Below are positions 31,256 to 41,822 of a stretch of DNA of 64,000 nucleotides, in pieces. How positions within the stretch are numbered: the stretch's first letter is position 1; every line of letters starts with the position of its first letter. This stretch comes from Bimuria novae-zelandiae CBS 107.79 (Eukaryota > Ascomycota > Dothideomycetes > Pleosporales > Didymosphaeriaceae). A program made the translations under genes and the position numbers. A model generated the notes under the pieces. The model ran no database searches, had not been told where the DNA came from, and was given only the letters and a program-made list of their open reading frames with translations. Where the stretch lies: NCBI GenBank assembly GCA_010015655.1, contig ML976669.1, positions 300,700 through 364,699 on the forward strand, read 5' to 3'.

Positions 31256-32343
31256 TCACGCTACCTCTTCTTTGGGTATTCGTTCTCTAGCCGCGAGCTG
31301 CATCTGCGTGTCGAGCAAACTCATCAAAACCGGATCCGAACCATGCTTCAACCATTCAGCATCATGTGCCAGCGCGACGTGGAAACCGAAATCTTTCTCT
31401 AGTGTTCGTATCTTTGAAATAGTGTCTTTGGCGGCATCCAAATCAGCGTGTAGTGATACAGTGCCTTTGCGGTGCGGCAAACAAAACTGCGCGATTTCAT
31501 GAGTACCGTCGAGAATGCCTCTGCTTCTGTTAGAAACACCTATCACCACCCCAAGCTAGACTTGGGAAAGCGTACCTTGAATGGCAGCAGTCGCTTCCCA
31601 AAAGAACCCAGTCGCCACTCTCCAATCGGGCCGCCGCACAAAGATTGCCTGGCAAGTGTCCTGGCGCCTGAATAATCCAGAAACTGCCGTCACCAAAATA
31701 ATCCTGCGCTTTTTTGAAAGGTCCAAATGATTGCCATGGACCGGTCAGCTCTTCACTGCGTTCGGTGGCCCGCTCAGGGTCAAAGAAGCGGCCATCCCAC
31801 TGTGCGTTGGGGTCCGCTAGGTGCCCAGGCGAGCAACCGACTTTCGTGCCAGGTCCGAAGAACGCCGTTGCATTGGGAAATTCTTCTCGAATCGGCCGGC
31901 AGTGATCCCAGTGGGCATGGCTTCCAGTGTCAGTTAGAGCATCGTGCAACCACTGGAGAAGATGCGCACCTGAATATAACCGTCTGGATCTGGTCAGGAG
32001 AGATCCCCTTCTCGCTCAGCTGTTTTTTAATGCTTCTCCTAGGGCCGGAAACGTTGGTGTAGTCCAGCATAAACTTGTGGACCCAGGGTGTGTAAAGAGA
32101 ACGATCCTAAGCTAGTAAGCGTCTCGTAGCTCGGGTGCGTTTTTGGGAGATAACTTCGTTCAGTCCGAGATCCCACAAAATATGTTCGTCCCCGTGAGAG
32201 AGGCAGAAGGCCCAATTGTACATCCGAAACTTCGCATTGTTGACGTCTGCATGCAGCTTATCCGTATCGGCAATGAAACTTCCGCCATCCAATAACGAAA
32301 GGCGCACAAAAGCCGTCGTCTGTGGAAGAGTCATGAATGGCAT
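31256..32343 (-). CDS. Metallo-beta-lactamase-fold lactonase (AttM/AHL-lactonase-like)
   Basis: Exons 32343-32155, 32106-31970, 31920-31576 and 31520-31256; 311 residues. The binuclear metal motif is SHAHWDHCRP with His110, His112, Asp114 and His115 (HxHxDH). Further ligands are expected at APGHLPGN (His) and in SDCCHS after the domain's middle; a late His (LAHDAEW) completes the set. Family members hydrolyse lactone rings, such as acyl-homoserine lactones, or enol-lactones from ring cleavage. The first intron has a weak donor (GTTATC, 50 bp); without it the frame hits a TAG at 32109-32107, so its splicing matters. It ends 120 bp from a transposon that separates it from the catabolic cluster. 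A role in opening a lactone intermediate of that cluster is possible (inference). Confidence 0.85.
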
Positions 32344-32464
32344 CTCTGCTGAGCTATGCAGTCACCAAGGGACAGCAATCAAGCGCTGTTGGGCGGCTCA
32401 ACAGCCCCCTTGTATTAAGCACGGCGGGAATAGACCGTGGTGTCCACATATTACACTATACTTA

Positions 32465-35208
32465 CTGTCGTTTCAGAAATATTGGTAAAAACCGCCAAGA
32501 GATCGCCCCGCATCCCACCCCAACAAAATTTGTATAAGGAATAATGTAACCTCCTATAATGGCACGTAATAAATAAAAAGTAAATTATAAGTACCTAAAA
32601 CTTAAAGCTAGGGCGTTACTTAATTAAGATAAGTATATAGCACCCTTTGCGTAGCCGCCTATAGCTCCCCAGCAGCGACAGTCGCCCACTCGCTCATCGT
32701 CTCGTCTTTCTAAACCTACTTAACGAAAGCGCGCCCAATCACTATTAATATCCGCCACTCTATGGCCTTCTAAGAAGACAAAGAAGGCGAAGAAGACGAA
32801 GGAGAAGCCAGTGCCGCCACCCCTACCCCCGCCAGCCCAACATGTGGAGCCTGTTCTTGTCGAGGAAGAAGATAAAGATATCAAGGAAGAGGTTAAGAAT
32901 AAGAACGCTAGTAGTTCTACGCTATTACTAGCATGCTTTATAATTATTTAAAAAGCTATTACTACTAGTAAAAAGGAGACTCTACCTAATATAAAGTTAA
33001 TTATATTTAACATTAATAATCTATTCCTATTTTAGCTAGCGGCCTAGAGAGATTAAACCCTATTAAATTTATTATAAAAAAAATTACTATTAGCTAGTCT
33101 TAAGCTATTACATTTTATAAAAAGGCGCGGATTACTAACTACTATTTTTAAAAAAATTATATACGTAATAATCTAGACTAAGTTTTAAATTTTATTAAAG
33201 AATAGTATTAGCGCTAGCCTTTAAGGTCACTGTCTTTAAATTTTACGTTATATTTAGTTAAAGAGAAGGAGGTAGAAATTATAGCTTTTATTATTACTCT
33301 AAGCTAGCGTAGTAGCGACAAATTAAAAGGTAGAAGAATAGTTATATAAGCTTAATTTACTAATCTACCTAAAGTCCTTACTGCTAAAGAGGCCTCTAGT
33401 AATAGAATACTAGCAATCGCTAATTAGTAGCCTTATATTAATATTTATTACTATAATAAAGGCAGGACTATCAGTAGCATAAAATATTACTTAACTTTCT
33501 TAATTAAGCTATTTATTACTGTCCTATTAATGCGGAGAATTTTCGGTAGTAAAATAAAAAACTACTTAATAATAAGTTTACTATTAATTAGCCTTCGTAG
33601 AATATTATCGTTAATCTAGTAAACTAGAAGGAGAAAAATTATAAAAGCTATAAAAAGTAAACGCTAGTAAAAAAAGGTACTAGCTTATTAATAATTAATA
33701 ATTTAGTTTTAACTTAGCTTTTAACTTAGCTTAGGTACCTAAACTAGCCTTAATATCCTCCCCCTTACTTAAGTAATCCACCTTATAATTCTAGCCTAAT
33801 TTAATTAGAAATAGATCTTATTAAGCTTCTTAGTTATTTCTTTAACTAGCTAGCTAACTAGCTAAGATTTAGCAGCGAGCAGTAGAGGGCTATACTAAAG
33901 CCTATTTAGGAAAAGCTAATAGAGGATTAATAGACTATAAATATACTTCAGGCAAGGAAGCCTAATAAGAGTATTATAAATAATATATAGAAGGTATATA
34001 GCTTTAAAATTAGGGCGCTTACACGAATACAAAGCAATATTTTTAACTTTAAGTAGTCTAAAGTATAGTAATAAGTCTATTAATTAATAATATAACTTAC
34101 TTTTTTAAAGTTCTACCCTGCATACGTGCCACATGCCTAACTAACTATAAAATATAAAAACGCCTTAAAGCTTTTAAAGTCTTCTATAAGCTAGTAAATT
34201 TTTAATCTAAGTCTTAATATTACTAAACGTCGCCTCTATTAGATTAAAATTTAGTAAGTAGAGTAATAAAAACTTAAGTAAAATATTATACTATTTATAT
34301 AGCTAGCGAAGCCGTTCTAATCTATAAATAAATACGTTATTAAAAATATAAATAAATTATAGCTTTAAGTAGAGTAAATAGTATAGTAATACTTACTCTT
34401 TAATAAAGGCTGCGAAAGCCTTAGCGGTAATAAATTTTTAAATAATAAAATAGCTTAAATATTTATCTACTATTAACGCTAGTAAAACATTTTATTTTTC
34501 TAATCTCTTAATTAGGAGCGCTACTTTATATTCTGTTTTCATAAGTAACTAGCTATACTTTCTATTACTAGTACTTTTATTTATTACTAACTTGTTTAGG
34601 AAAAAAACTAATCTACTATCTAACTCTTTTATATACTAACTTAGGTATTTCAAAGAGGTGTACTTCTTTTTACTATATAAGCTTTTACTATCTTTTGTAA
34701 CTAGCAAGCTCTCTTAAAAATATTATAGATAGTTATAATAAAGACTTAAACGTTAAATACATTATAGAGAAAGTGTTATATCTTATCTAAATACGTAGTT
34801 AGATAGTCTTTAAGAAAGTTAAAAAGCCTCTATATAATTCCTTATTAGCAAAAAAGCTTATTACTATAATATTATTTATTACTAATTTTTAATAGGGTAA
34901 GAGCGCTTTAAGTTAACTAAAAATAATAGTAAGTAGTGCGTATAGCTCCCCTATATATCTAGGTTTAACTATAGCTTATAAATTATCTTCTTAGACACCC
35001 CTACTATTCTTATAATAGCTACTACCTCCTCCCTAGCGCTAGTACGAAGTCTAATTTTATATATAACTTTATAGAGAAGGCGATAACCTATAATATATAT
35101 ATTTTAATTATAGATAGAGGAGGTTACATTATTCCTTATACAAATTTTATTAGGGTGGGATGCGGGGTGATCTCTTGGCGGCTTTTACCGAGATTTCTGA
35201 AACGACAG
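32465..35208. mobile_element. RIP-ruined DNA transposon, 2744 bp, long inverted repeats
   Basis: Inverted repeats of about 92 bp (32465-32556 and 35117-35208) begin CTGTCGTTTCAGAAAT and differ at a few sites, mostly by transitions. TA lies directly outside both ends (32463-32464, 35209-35210), as in Tc1/mariner elements. The interior is extremely AT-rich with stops in all frames. A short GC-richer piece at 32640-32890 hints at an old coding region (Lys/Glu-rich: KKTKKAKKTKEK). No transposase can be read. Superfamily assignment rests only on the TA and is uncertain. Confidence 0.82.
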
Positions 35209-35210
35209 TA

Positions 35211-35873
35211 TTCAGGTAAGTGCTTGTTGATAACATGTACCGTACGAGTAGGTATTCGCTTATTGCCAAAGCAAACCTGCAGACCTCGGCATGTCCTCGC
35301 GACGTACCATTGATTTCCTTTCAAGCGAAAAAACCACAACCTCAGTTGAGGTGTATTTGCTAAGAACGATTCTTATTGAGATTACTCACCCTCTTCGAAG
35401 AGCGCCGTGTATTGAGGGTGGTGTCTTCGGCACGTTTCCCCACATATCCGAGGGGAGAGGCAGACCCGCCATATCGCACTTGTGCCCCACCACCATGTAA
35501 TGTAATCGTAACATAGTGGGGTAATGTAGCCACGTGACTGACGTCAGAGGTGGTATACGTGAAAGATACTACTCAGGTGCACGGACTAGGGACTCAACAA
35601 AAACTCTCCGCCACTCTCTTTCTCTCTGAAAAGACTCCTCACTACACACTCTCTTATCTGCAGATAGCAATACAGTTTGTTTGTCCTCATATGCCTGCCT
35701 GCCTACAGGTAAGCTTACTGCTCCCTACCAGCAATTAATCCTTAAACGACCCGCTTTCTTAGGACTACATCTTTCTACTTGCGCTTTATTTTGGGCCACC
35801 CTTGTAGCGCCATAGCTTTGTTCCAATCGTTGGACAGTCGCGCATTAAGAATTTCCTTATTGCTTCCTTGGAG
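35211..35873. other. Intergenic, between transposon and cluster start
   Basis: Holds the upstream region of the carboxylesterase gene. Short ORFs only. No other element recognised. Confidence 0.45.
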
Positions 35874-37698
35874 ATGACCACCATTTTCAAACACGCAGAT
35901 TTGGGGAAAATCAAGGGAAACATCAAGGATGGCGTCGCTCAGTTCCTGGGGCTCAAGTATGCTTCTTTGCAGAATCGGTTCGCAGCGCCTTCACTAGTGA
36001 CAAACTATGGTTCTGGGACTGTTGACGCCTCCAAATTCGGGTATTTTTCCTTCTCGAATTATCAGTTCCTTGCTCATATCCGACAGTCCTCCTCCAGTCT
36101 CACCCATTGGCGCCATCGACAATGAGTTCGGTTTCATTCAGAAGTCCTTGCCATTGCCACCAGACCTCCCCTATCATTCGGATATCGAAAGCTTGAACTT
36201 GAACATCACTATTCCTATGAACAAGGAGGGTAGCATCGATGTGACCGCAAGTCTCCCTGTGTACGTCTTTGTGCATGGCGGCGGTTTCGCTGTAGGCTCA
36301 AGCTGGTACCCGCATTACGACCCTGCGCCACTCGTGAAGCTTTCAGTCGAGAAGGGACAACCGGCCATTGGTATCACAATCAAGTACGTAAGTCACCCGA
36401 CATGTTTTGTACCCGCTGACCTTTTGCAGCTACCGATTAGGCGTACCAGGGTTTCTGACCTCGAAAGAGTTGCGAAGCGCAGGCTATAAGGCCAACAATG
36501 GCTTCCACGACGTACGGATCGCACTTGAATGGATTCGGAAATTCGTCGGCGGCTTCGGTGGAAATCCAGACGAAATCACCGCTTCCGGTGAAAGTGCCGG
36601 AGCATGTAAATACCCTTTGCGGAAGTCAGTGGCAATTGCTGATAAAGACAGTTGCCGTCATCATGTTACTGACGTCAAAAGAGCCGCTCATGAAGCGGTG
36701 TCTGATTACCGGAGGCGCGGTCCTGTTATTCAAGCCATTGCCCGAGGCGGTAACCGAAGCTACTTATCAGAAAGTCATCGACGCCCTTGGGCTCGCAGAA
36801 AAGACTCCTGAAGAACGTATTAAAGCGTTACTTTCTGTGCCTGTGGACGATCTCTGGCAAAAGATTCCCCCCGGAACGCTCCTTACTCCTTCAATCGACA
36901 ACGAAACCGTGCCTGGCATAGCGACTTTTCCCATCGTCTCGTCTCAATTTGATGACCCAGCATTTCCGATGCCTGGGCGTAAATGGTGTTCAGCAGTGAT
37001 GATAGGCGATTCCAAGCTCGACGTTAGTTTCGAAAATTATGTTCTAGTGCAAATTACTGATATTGAAACAGTGCAGTATCCTCTACTATCTCGGTATGAG
37101 CGAAATGCTCCCAAACATCGCACCGAAGTTCATTGAATCGGTCAAGAAGACCTTAGCAGCACACCCTGAGGTAGCTTTGAATTTGCTATCATTCTACAAC
37201 ATCGCTCCATCAACCGACGACGATGAAGCGCTTCTCTCCATCCTCCGGTTCGGTTCGGAAATCAGCTTCTACGCACCTTCCCTTGCCTTCGCAAAAGGCT
37301 GGCCGAAGACGAAAGAGAACAAGTTTTTCATTTACCACTTCAACGAAGGTATCCCTTGGGAGGGGAAGTTTAAAGGCGAAGCAGGGCACATCCTCGACGT
37401 GGCGTATCTCTTCCAAAACTACAATGAGCATATGAACGAGGAGCAGAAAAAGGTTGCGCGTGCGTACGGTGAAGACTTCATCGAGTTCGTCAACGGAAAC
37501 GATCCATGGCCACCCGTTGAAGGTGAATTGGTAGGCGCGAGAGTCTACGGACCAAGTAGCGAAGGCGTCACGACGAAGTATGTCGCGTCAGGAAACCCCG
37601 CAGAGGTCGGCAGAGAAGACAGAGTGCTCAAGTTGGGTGAGCAGATCGGCTTCGATTTGGTTTTGGATGTATTCCAGAATTTCATGTTTGGTAAATAG
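35874..37698 (+). CDS. Type-B carboxylesterase/lipase
   Basis: Exons 35874-36040, 36087-36383, 36430-36605, 36652-37022 and 37072-37698; 545 residues. Alpha/beta-hydrolase of the carboxylesterase type B family. Oxyanion-hole motif VYVFVHGGGFAVGS; NYRLGVPGFL; nucleophile elbow GESAGA with Ser210 (usual GxSAG). The catalytic acid and His regions fall in the last third (a candidate His is in KFFIYHFNEG, near residue 420). No signal peptide, so it is cytosolic. It would cleave an ester bond, for example freeing an aromatic acid or alcohol. As first gene of the catabolic cluster on this side it may prepare the substrate (inference). All splice phases fit. The ATG at 35874 is the first of the frame. 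Confidence 0.9.
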
Positions 37699-38039
37699 TC
37701 AGGCGTGGTCAAGAGTTATGAAATCAAGCTGTTCGGCACAAATTGAATTCTCTTTTACGCGTTCTGCCGCGGCTTCACGAAGTTTGCGAAGCTCCAAAGT
37801 TGAGTCTGGCGCGGTATTCGGAACATCGCGGTGATTCATTGCCGCTTCCAGTTTTGACACGCTAGCCTGATCGGCTCAAGTGAGGAGTGGAGGCGAAGTG
37901 GGCGCGTTCCCCGCTTGCAACACCTTTCATAGGCGCGCATGTGGGGTGCGGGGACAGGTAAACAAAACGATATGAAATTGGTATCGCAGAAGTATGGATA
38001 ATATTCTTGCAGTTTTCGCATCGCCAAGTGTTTGGTACC
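37699..38039. other. Intergenic, upstream of the SDR gene
   Basis: 341 bp between two same-strand genes; no feature beyond the presumed promoter. Confidence 0.5.
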
Positions 38040-39080
38040 ATGGTTTACGTGCAATTTAACTCCGATCTCCTGAGCACCCTCAACGGGAAGGCTGTGGTAC
38101 TTACAGGAGGAGCAACCGGAATTGGAAGATCAGCCGTGATCCAATTCGTTAGTAGGACAACACCCACCTCTTAACTTTATTCTTTTGAGACACTGTACTA
38201 ATCCATCTTCAGATGCAGGATGCAAGGTCGTATTCGGCGACGTCAACGATGTGGCTGCTCGCGAGCTAGAATCCTCGCTCGGCGAATCAGTGCGCTTCCA
38301 ACACTGCGACACTTCGTCGTACCAGGCTCAGCTTGGCTTGTTTGCTTTAGCGGAGAGCACTTATGGCCGGGTCGACATTGTAGTAGCTAACGCAGGAGTG
38401 GCGAACCATAAAGACATCTTCGACCCAAGCTCAGACATCCTTGTCGAGCCTAGTATGATGGAGGTCGACATCAATCTCAAGGGTTCTATATTCACGGCGA
38501 GAATCGGTATGCATTACTTAAGAAAAACTGGAGGTGGCGATCTTGTACTCGTTAGCTCCATCGCTGGTTTCAAGGAGTGTGGAGGCCTTGCGCCGTACAC
38601 GGCGAGTAAACATGGTGTGTTGGGTCTCATGAGAGGGCTGCATATCGTTGCTATTCCGGAGAATATCAGGATCAACGTGATATGTCCCTGGATGACTAGT
38701 AAGTCCTCCAATTGCTACTATTACAAAGCTGTTCTAATGGGCGCATAGAGACGAGACTTGTCAAAGGTATTGAAGCCGGCTGGAGGGAACTTGGTCTTCC
38801 AGAAAATGAACCCGAAGATGTTGCAAGAAGCATCGTGCTCTGCGCTTCTGCTAATCGAAGTAAAGACGGCAAGACTCACCCAGGAGCAAGGATGCCGTTT
38901 GCGGGAAAGATCCTATGGATTGCGGGTGGTGAATCCTACGAGATAGAAGACGCGATACAAGAGCTTGAGCCGAAATGGCTTGGTGAAGAGAACAGCAGAG
39001 TGCTTGCTAAAGGTCAGGAGTTTCTTGCAAGTCAAGGCACAAGCTGGGATGCAGATAAGCTCGGACAAAAGACGCCATGA
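38040..39080 (+). CDS. Short-chain dehydrogenase/reductase
   Basis: Exons 38040-38151, 38213-38698 and 38749-39080; 309 residues. Classical SDR: cofactor motif TGGATGIG (TGxxxGxG), VFGDVND with an Asp after the second strand (suggests NAD rather than NADP), VANAGVA, catalytic Ser153, Tyr166 and Lys170 (SSIAGF... YTASK). It resembles the 15-hydroxyprostaglandin dehydrogenase-like fungal group. Oxidises an alcohol to a ketone or the reverse. Its 3' end meets that of the NmrA-like gene after only 57 bp. The first donor is GTAGGA; the alternative GTTAGT four bases earlier breaks the frame. Confidence 0.9.
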
Positions 39081-39137
39081 ATGGGTGCACAGATACAATA
39101 TACCAAACTTCTTTATCAACGCCTGATGCATATGCAC

Positions 39138-40137
39138 TTACTTGCTGCCCCCTTCCACAGCATCCAAAGTCAAATAAGCAGGCGCCGGCTTGTCTTCAGT
39201 AATATCACCCCACGCGCTCCAATGCTTCCCAACCAACTTCTCGTTCTCCACTTCATCCGCAATCGCGATCGCCATATCCGCCACGCTAATCCCCGTCAAC
39301 CTTCCCTCGAAGATATTATCACCCCGCTGTTCACCAACCAGTACCATATCATCAACGCTAACTTCGTACTTCCCCGTACACACACCAGGTCTATACAAAG
39401 CTGATGGCGACACAAACGACCACTTGAACGACGTGTTGCCGTCGAAAAACATATACGCCGTCCGTCCCGCCTTGATAAAGTCCGTCGCGCGGTCCTTAGC
39501 CTTGATGCTTGCTTCGTACTCCGCAATGGTCTTTTGCTGCTCAGTCGTGGCACGACCTTTGCGCTCTCCGAATCGCGCATCGCGGTAGGCGCGGAGGGCG
39601 GTGCCCATTATACCCAGGCGCTCTTCCATGTATACAATGTGTGCTTCTGAAGTCGCAATGGCGCGCCTGTATGCCATAAAGAAGTCTGGATGGTCGACGC
39701 AGCTCTCTGGTGTACCGGGCACGTGGAGAGACCCTGCGCCGCCAACGAAGAGGAAGTATTTCACGTCTGACTGTTTGACTGCTAGGATGATTTTTCGAAC
39801 CGTTTCGAGGAAAGGCACTATTCTCGTTAGACAACATCTTTGTATGATGGAATTTTTGGCACTTACTGTACAGTAGTGCATCTGCACCTGCTGTATGCGG
39901 TCCGTACTCTGAGACAAGTACATCGATTCCTGAGAAGTGCTTTGCGAGTTCGGAAATGGACGCTGAATCGATGTCGACAGACCGTGGGAAGTAGCGCCCG
40001 TGCGAACCGAGCTTTTCGGGATGACGAGAGAGGCCGATTACGGTGTGGCCGCGGTTTAAAAGCTCGACGCAGAGATAGGAGCCTCCAAATCCTGCCGGGC
40101 CGATTACCCCTACCTTTAGAGGTGAAGCTGGTGGCAT
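39138..40137 (-). CDS. NmrA/isoflavone-reductase-like NAD(P)-binding reductase
   Basis: Exons 40137-39867 and 39817-39138; 316 residues. An atypical-SDR Rossmann start (KVGVIGPAGFGGSYLCVELL, then VIGLSRHPEKLG, Arg suggesting NADPH) is followed by IDVLVSEYGPHTAGADALLY. The second exon has KYFLFVGGAGSL and a C-terminal substrate region (KWSFVSPSALYRPGVCTG). NmrA-like and isoflavone-reductase-like enzymes reduce double bonds or act as redox sensors. Cytosolic, with no targeting signal. It shares a 454-bp divergent promoter with the 3-hydroxyisobutyrate-dehydrogenase-like gene, which argues for joint expression. Confidence 0.87.
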
Positions 40138-40591
40138 GGTTCTGCTCTTTGTACTGGTGCCGAGTCAGCCCAGGTCGTAAATACTATCATAGTTACTGTG
40201 AAATACAAGCATGCCTACCGTCCCGAGGTCGGATTCATAGAATAATAGTTATCTACAAAGAAGGACGACGATGCGGTATGCTTTCACAAGGGCGTGTACC
40301 GGGAGTGGTATTTCTCACTTCCGAGTAACTTTCAAAATTTAATAGCACGAAATTTGTGACCTTGCGGTGCTCCAAAGTGTTACATAGCACTTGTCCGTTT
40401 AGAGTTGGCGTTTGGATGAATATTGGGGAGCATATGGAGAATGAGGGGAACAATGTGGGGCGAAGCGCGAAGGCGCGAAGGCCAGATTATGCAGGTACTA
40501 TCTACTTTGCACGAAGTACTACCTCGCCTACTGTAAACAATACTCTTCGACTGTTGCTTGGAATCATTCTCGCAGTTTTCAAAGCTAGAGA
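40138..40591. promoter_or_regulatory. Divergent promoter, NmrA-like / 3-HIBDH-like genes
   Basis: 454 bp between two diverging start codons inside the catabolic cluster. No specific binding site is asserted. Confidence 0.55.
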
Positions 40592-41701
40592 ATGGCGGAC
40601 AATTATGCGTTCATCGGCAGGTTCATTCTACACCATCCGATATTCTGACACTAACTCTCCGCAGGCCTCGGAGCCATGGGCTACGCCATGGCCTCAAACA
40701 TCAGAAGGAAAATGGATGCATCGGCAACTTTGTACATCAATGATATCAACGCTTCCGTTTGTACTCGCTTCAAAGACGAATATAGCTCTTTTGGGCGCAT
40801 AAAGATCGTTTCCACCGCACGCGAGGCATCTGAGAATGCGAAAGTAGTCATATCAATTGTACCTGGAGCACAAGATGTCAAAAAGGTCTACCTAGATGAG
40901 AAAGACGGTGTAATTTCTGCCAAGAAAGACGAAGAGCGGGTACTGTGCGAATGCAGTACGATCGACGTGAAGAGTACACGAGAAGTGGGCGAAAAGCTCA
41001 AGGCAGAGGGAATGGGGACCTATGTGGATACTCCCGTCTCAGTAAGCTCCTCTTATCTTGTTCATAAGTCTCACTCACTGATCTTCCACCAGGGCGGCGT
41101 CCCGGCAGCGGAACAGGGCACTCTTGCTATGCTCATCGGCCACCCCAAGCTCTCTACCTCAAACCCCATACACACACGCATCGACGCCACACTCTCTATG
41201 ATGGGCTCCCCCGAGAAGTTCTTCTACCTCAACTCCCTCGGCGCTGGCCTCACTGCCAAGATCTCAAACAACTATCTCTCGGGCACGATCCTCCTCGCGA
41301 CTGCAGAAGCCCTTGCCATCGGCGTCGCGCAAGGCCTCGATCCGAAGCAACTGTACTCTGTGATCCGCGCTTCAACCGGCCAGTCTTGGATGTGCGACCA
41401 TGTCATGCCAATACCGAATGTAACCGACATCTGGGTGCCGAGCAACAGCGGGTACAAGCCGGGCTTTAAGACGCAGATGATGCTTAAAGACCTAGGACTC
41501 GGTATTGAGGGCGGGAAGCAGGTTGGAATTAACCCTTCGATGGCGGAGGCAGCGATGGAGGTCTGGGAGAGCGCGAGTAAGGACGATAGGTGCATCGATA
41601 GGGACGGGAGTAGCATATATTTGCACATCGGAGGGAAGTTGCCGGAGGGATATGAAGACAAGGGCAAAAAGAAGGATGACGGATCGTGGGAGTTTGCGTA
41701 G
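40592..41701 (+). CDS. 3-hydroxyisobutyrate dehydrogenase-like beta-hydroxyacid dehydrogenase
   Basis: Exons 40592-40616, 40665-41041 and 41093-41701; 336 residues. N-terminal NAD-binding motif FIGLGAMGYAMASNI is created by splicing a 25-bp first exon to exon 2 through a GC-AG intron (donor GCAGGT; branch-like CACTAAC). CSTIDVKST and DTPVSGGVPAAEQGTLAML are the substrate-binding signatures of the family. GAGLTAKISNNYLSG carries the catalytic Lys, and the C-terminal helical domain has FKTQMMLKDLGL. It oxidises a beta-hydroxyacid to its semialdehyde, or the reverse. Three-exon structure is fully in phase. In the cluster it could act on a hydroxy-diacid side intermediate. Confidence 0.9.
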
Positions 41702-41822
41702 TTTCTGGTAGAGTGAAACTCGGGAAAAGGATATCGAGAGTTCTACACAAGTTTACCTGGCGCCGAATGCTACGCTCAAAGCCCAATGCTAATACTGGTA
41801 ATAACAAATTCGTATTACGAAA

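Noticed and set aside
31230..31275. tRNA T-arm-like text (gttcgaatc on the minus strand)
   Set aside because: The flanking bases do not pair as a T stem and no acceptor, D or anticodon arm can be drawn; it overlaps the 3' end of the lactonase gene.
32107..32109. Apparent premature TAG in the lactonase gene
   Set aside because: A 50-bp intron (32154-32107) with a TTAG acceptor removes it and joins WDLGLNE to DRSLYTPW in frame, so a pseudogene call is not warranted.
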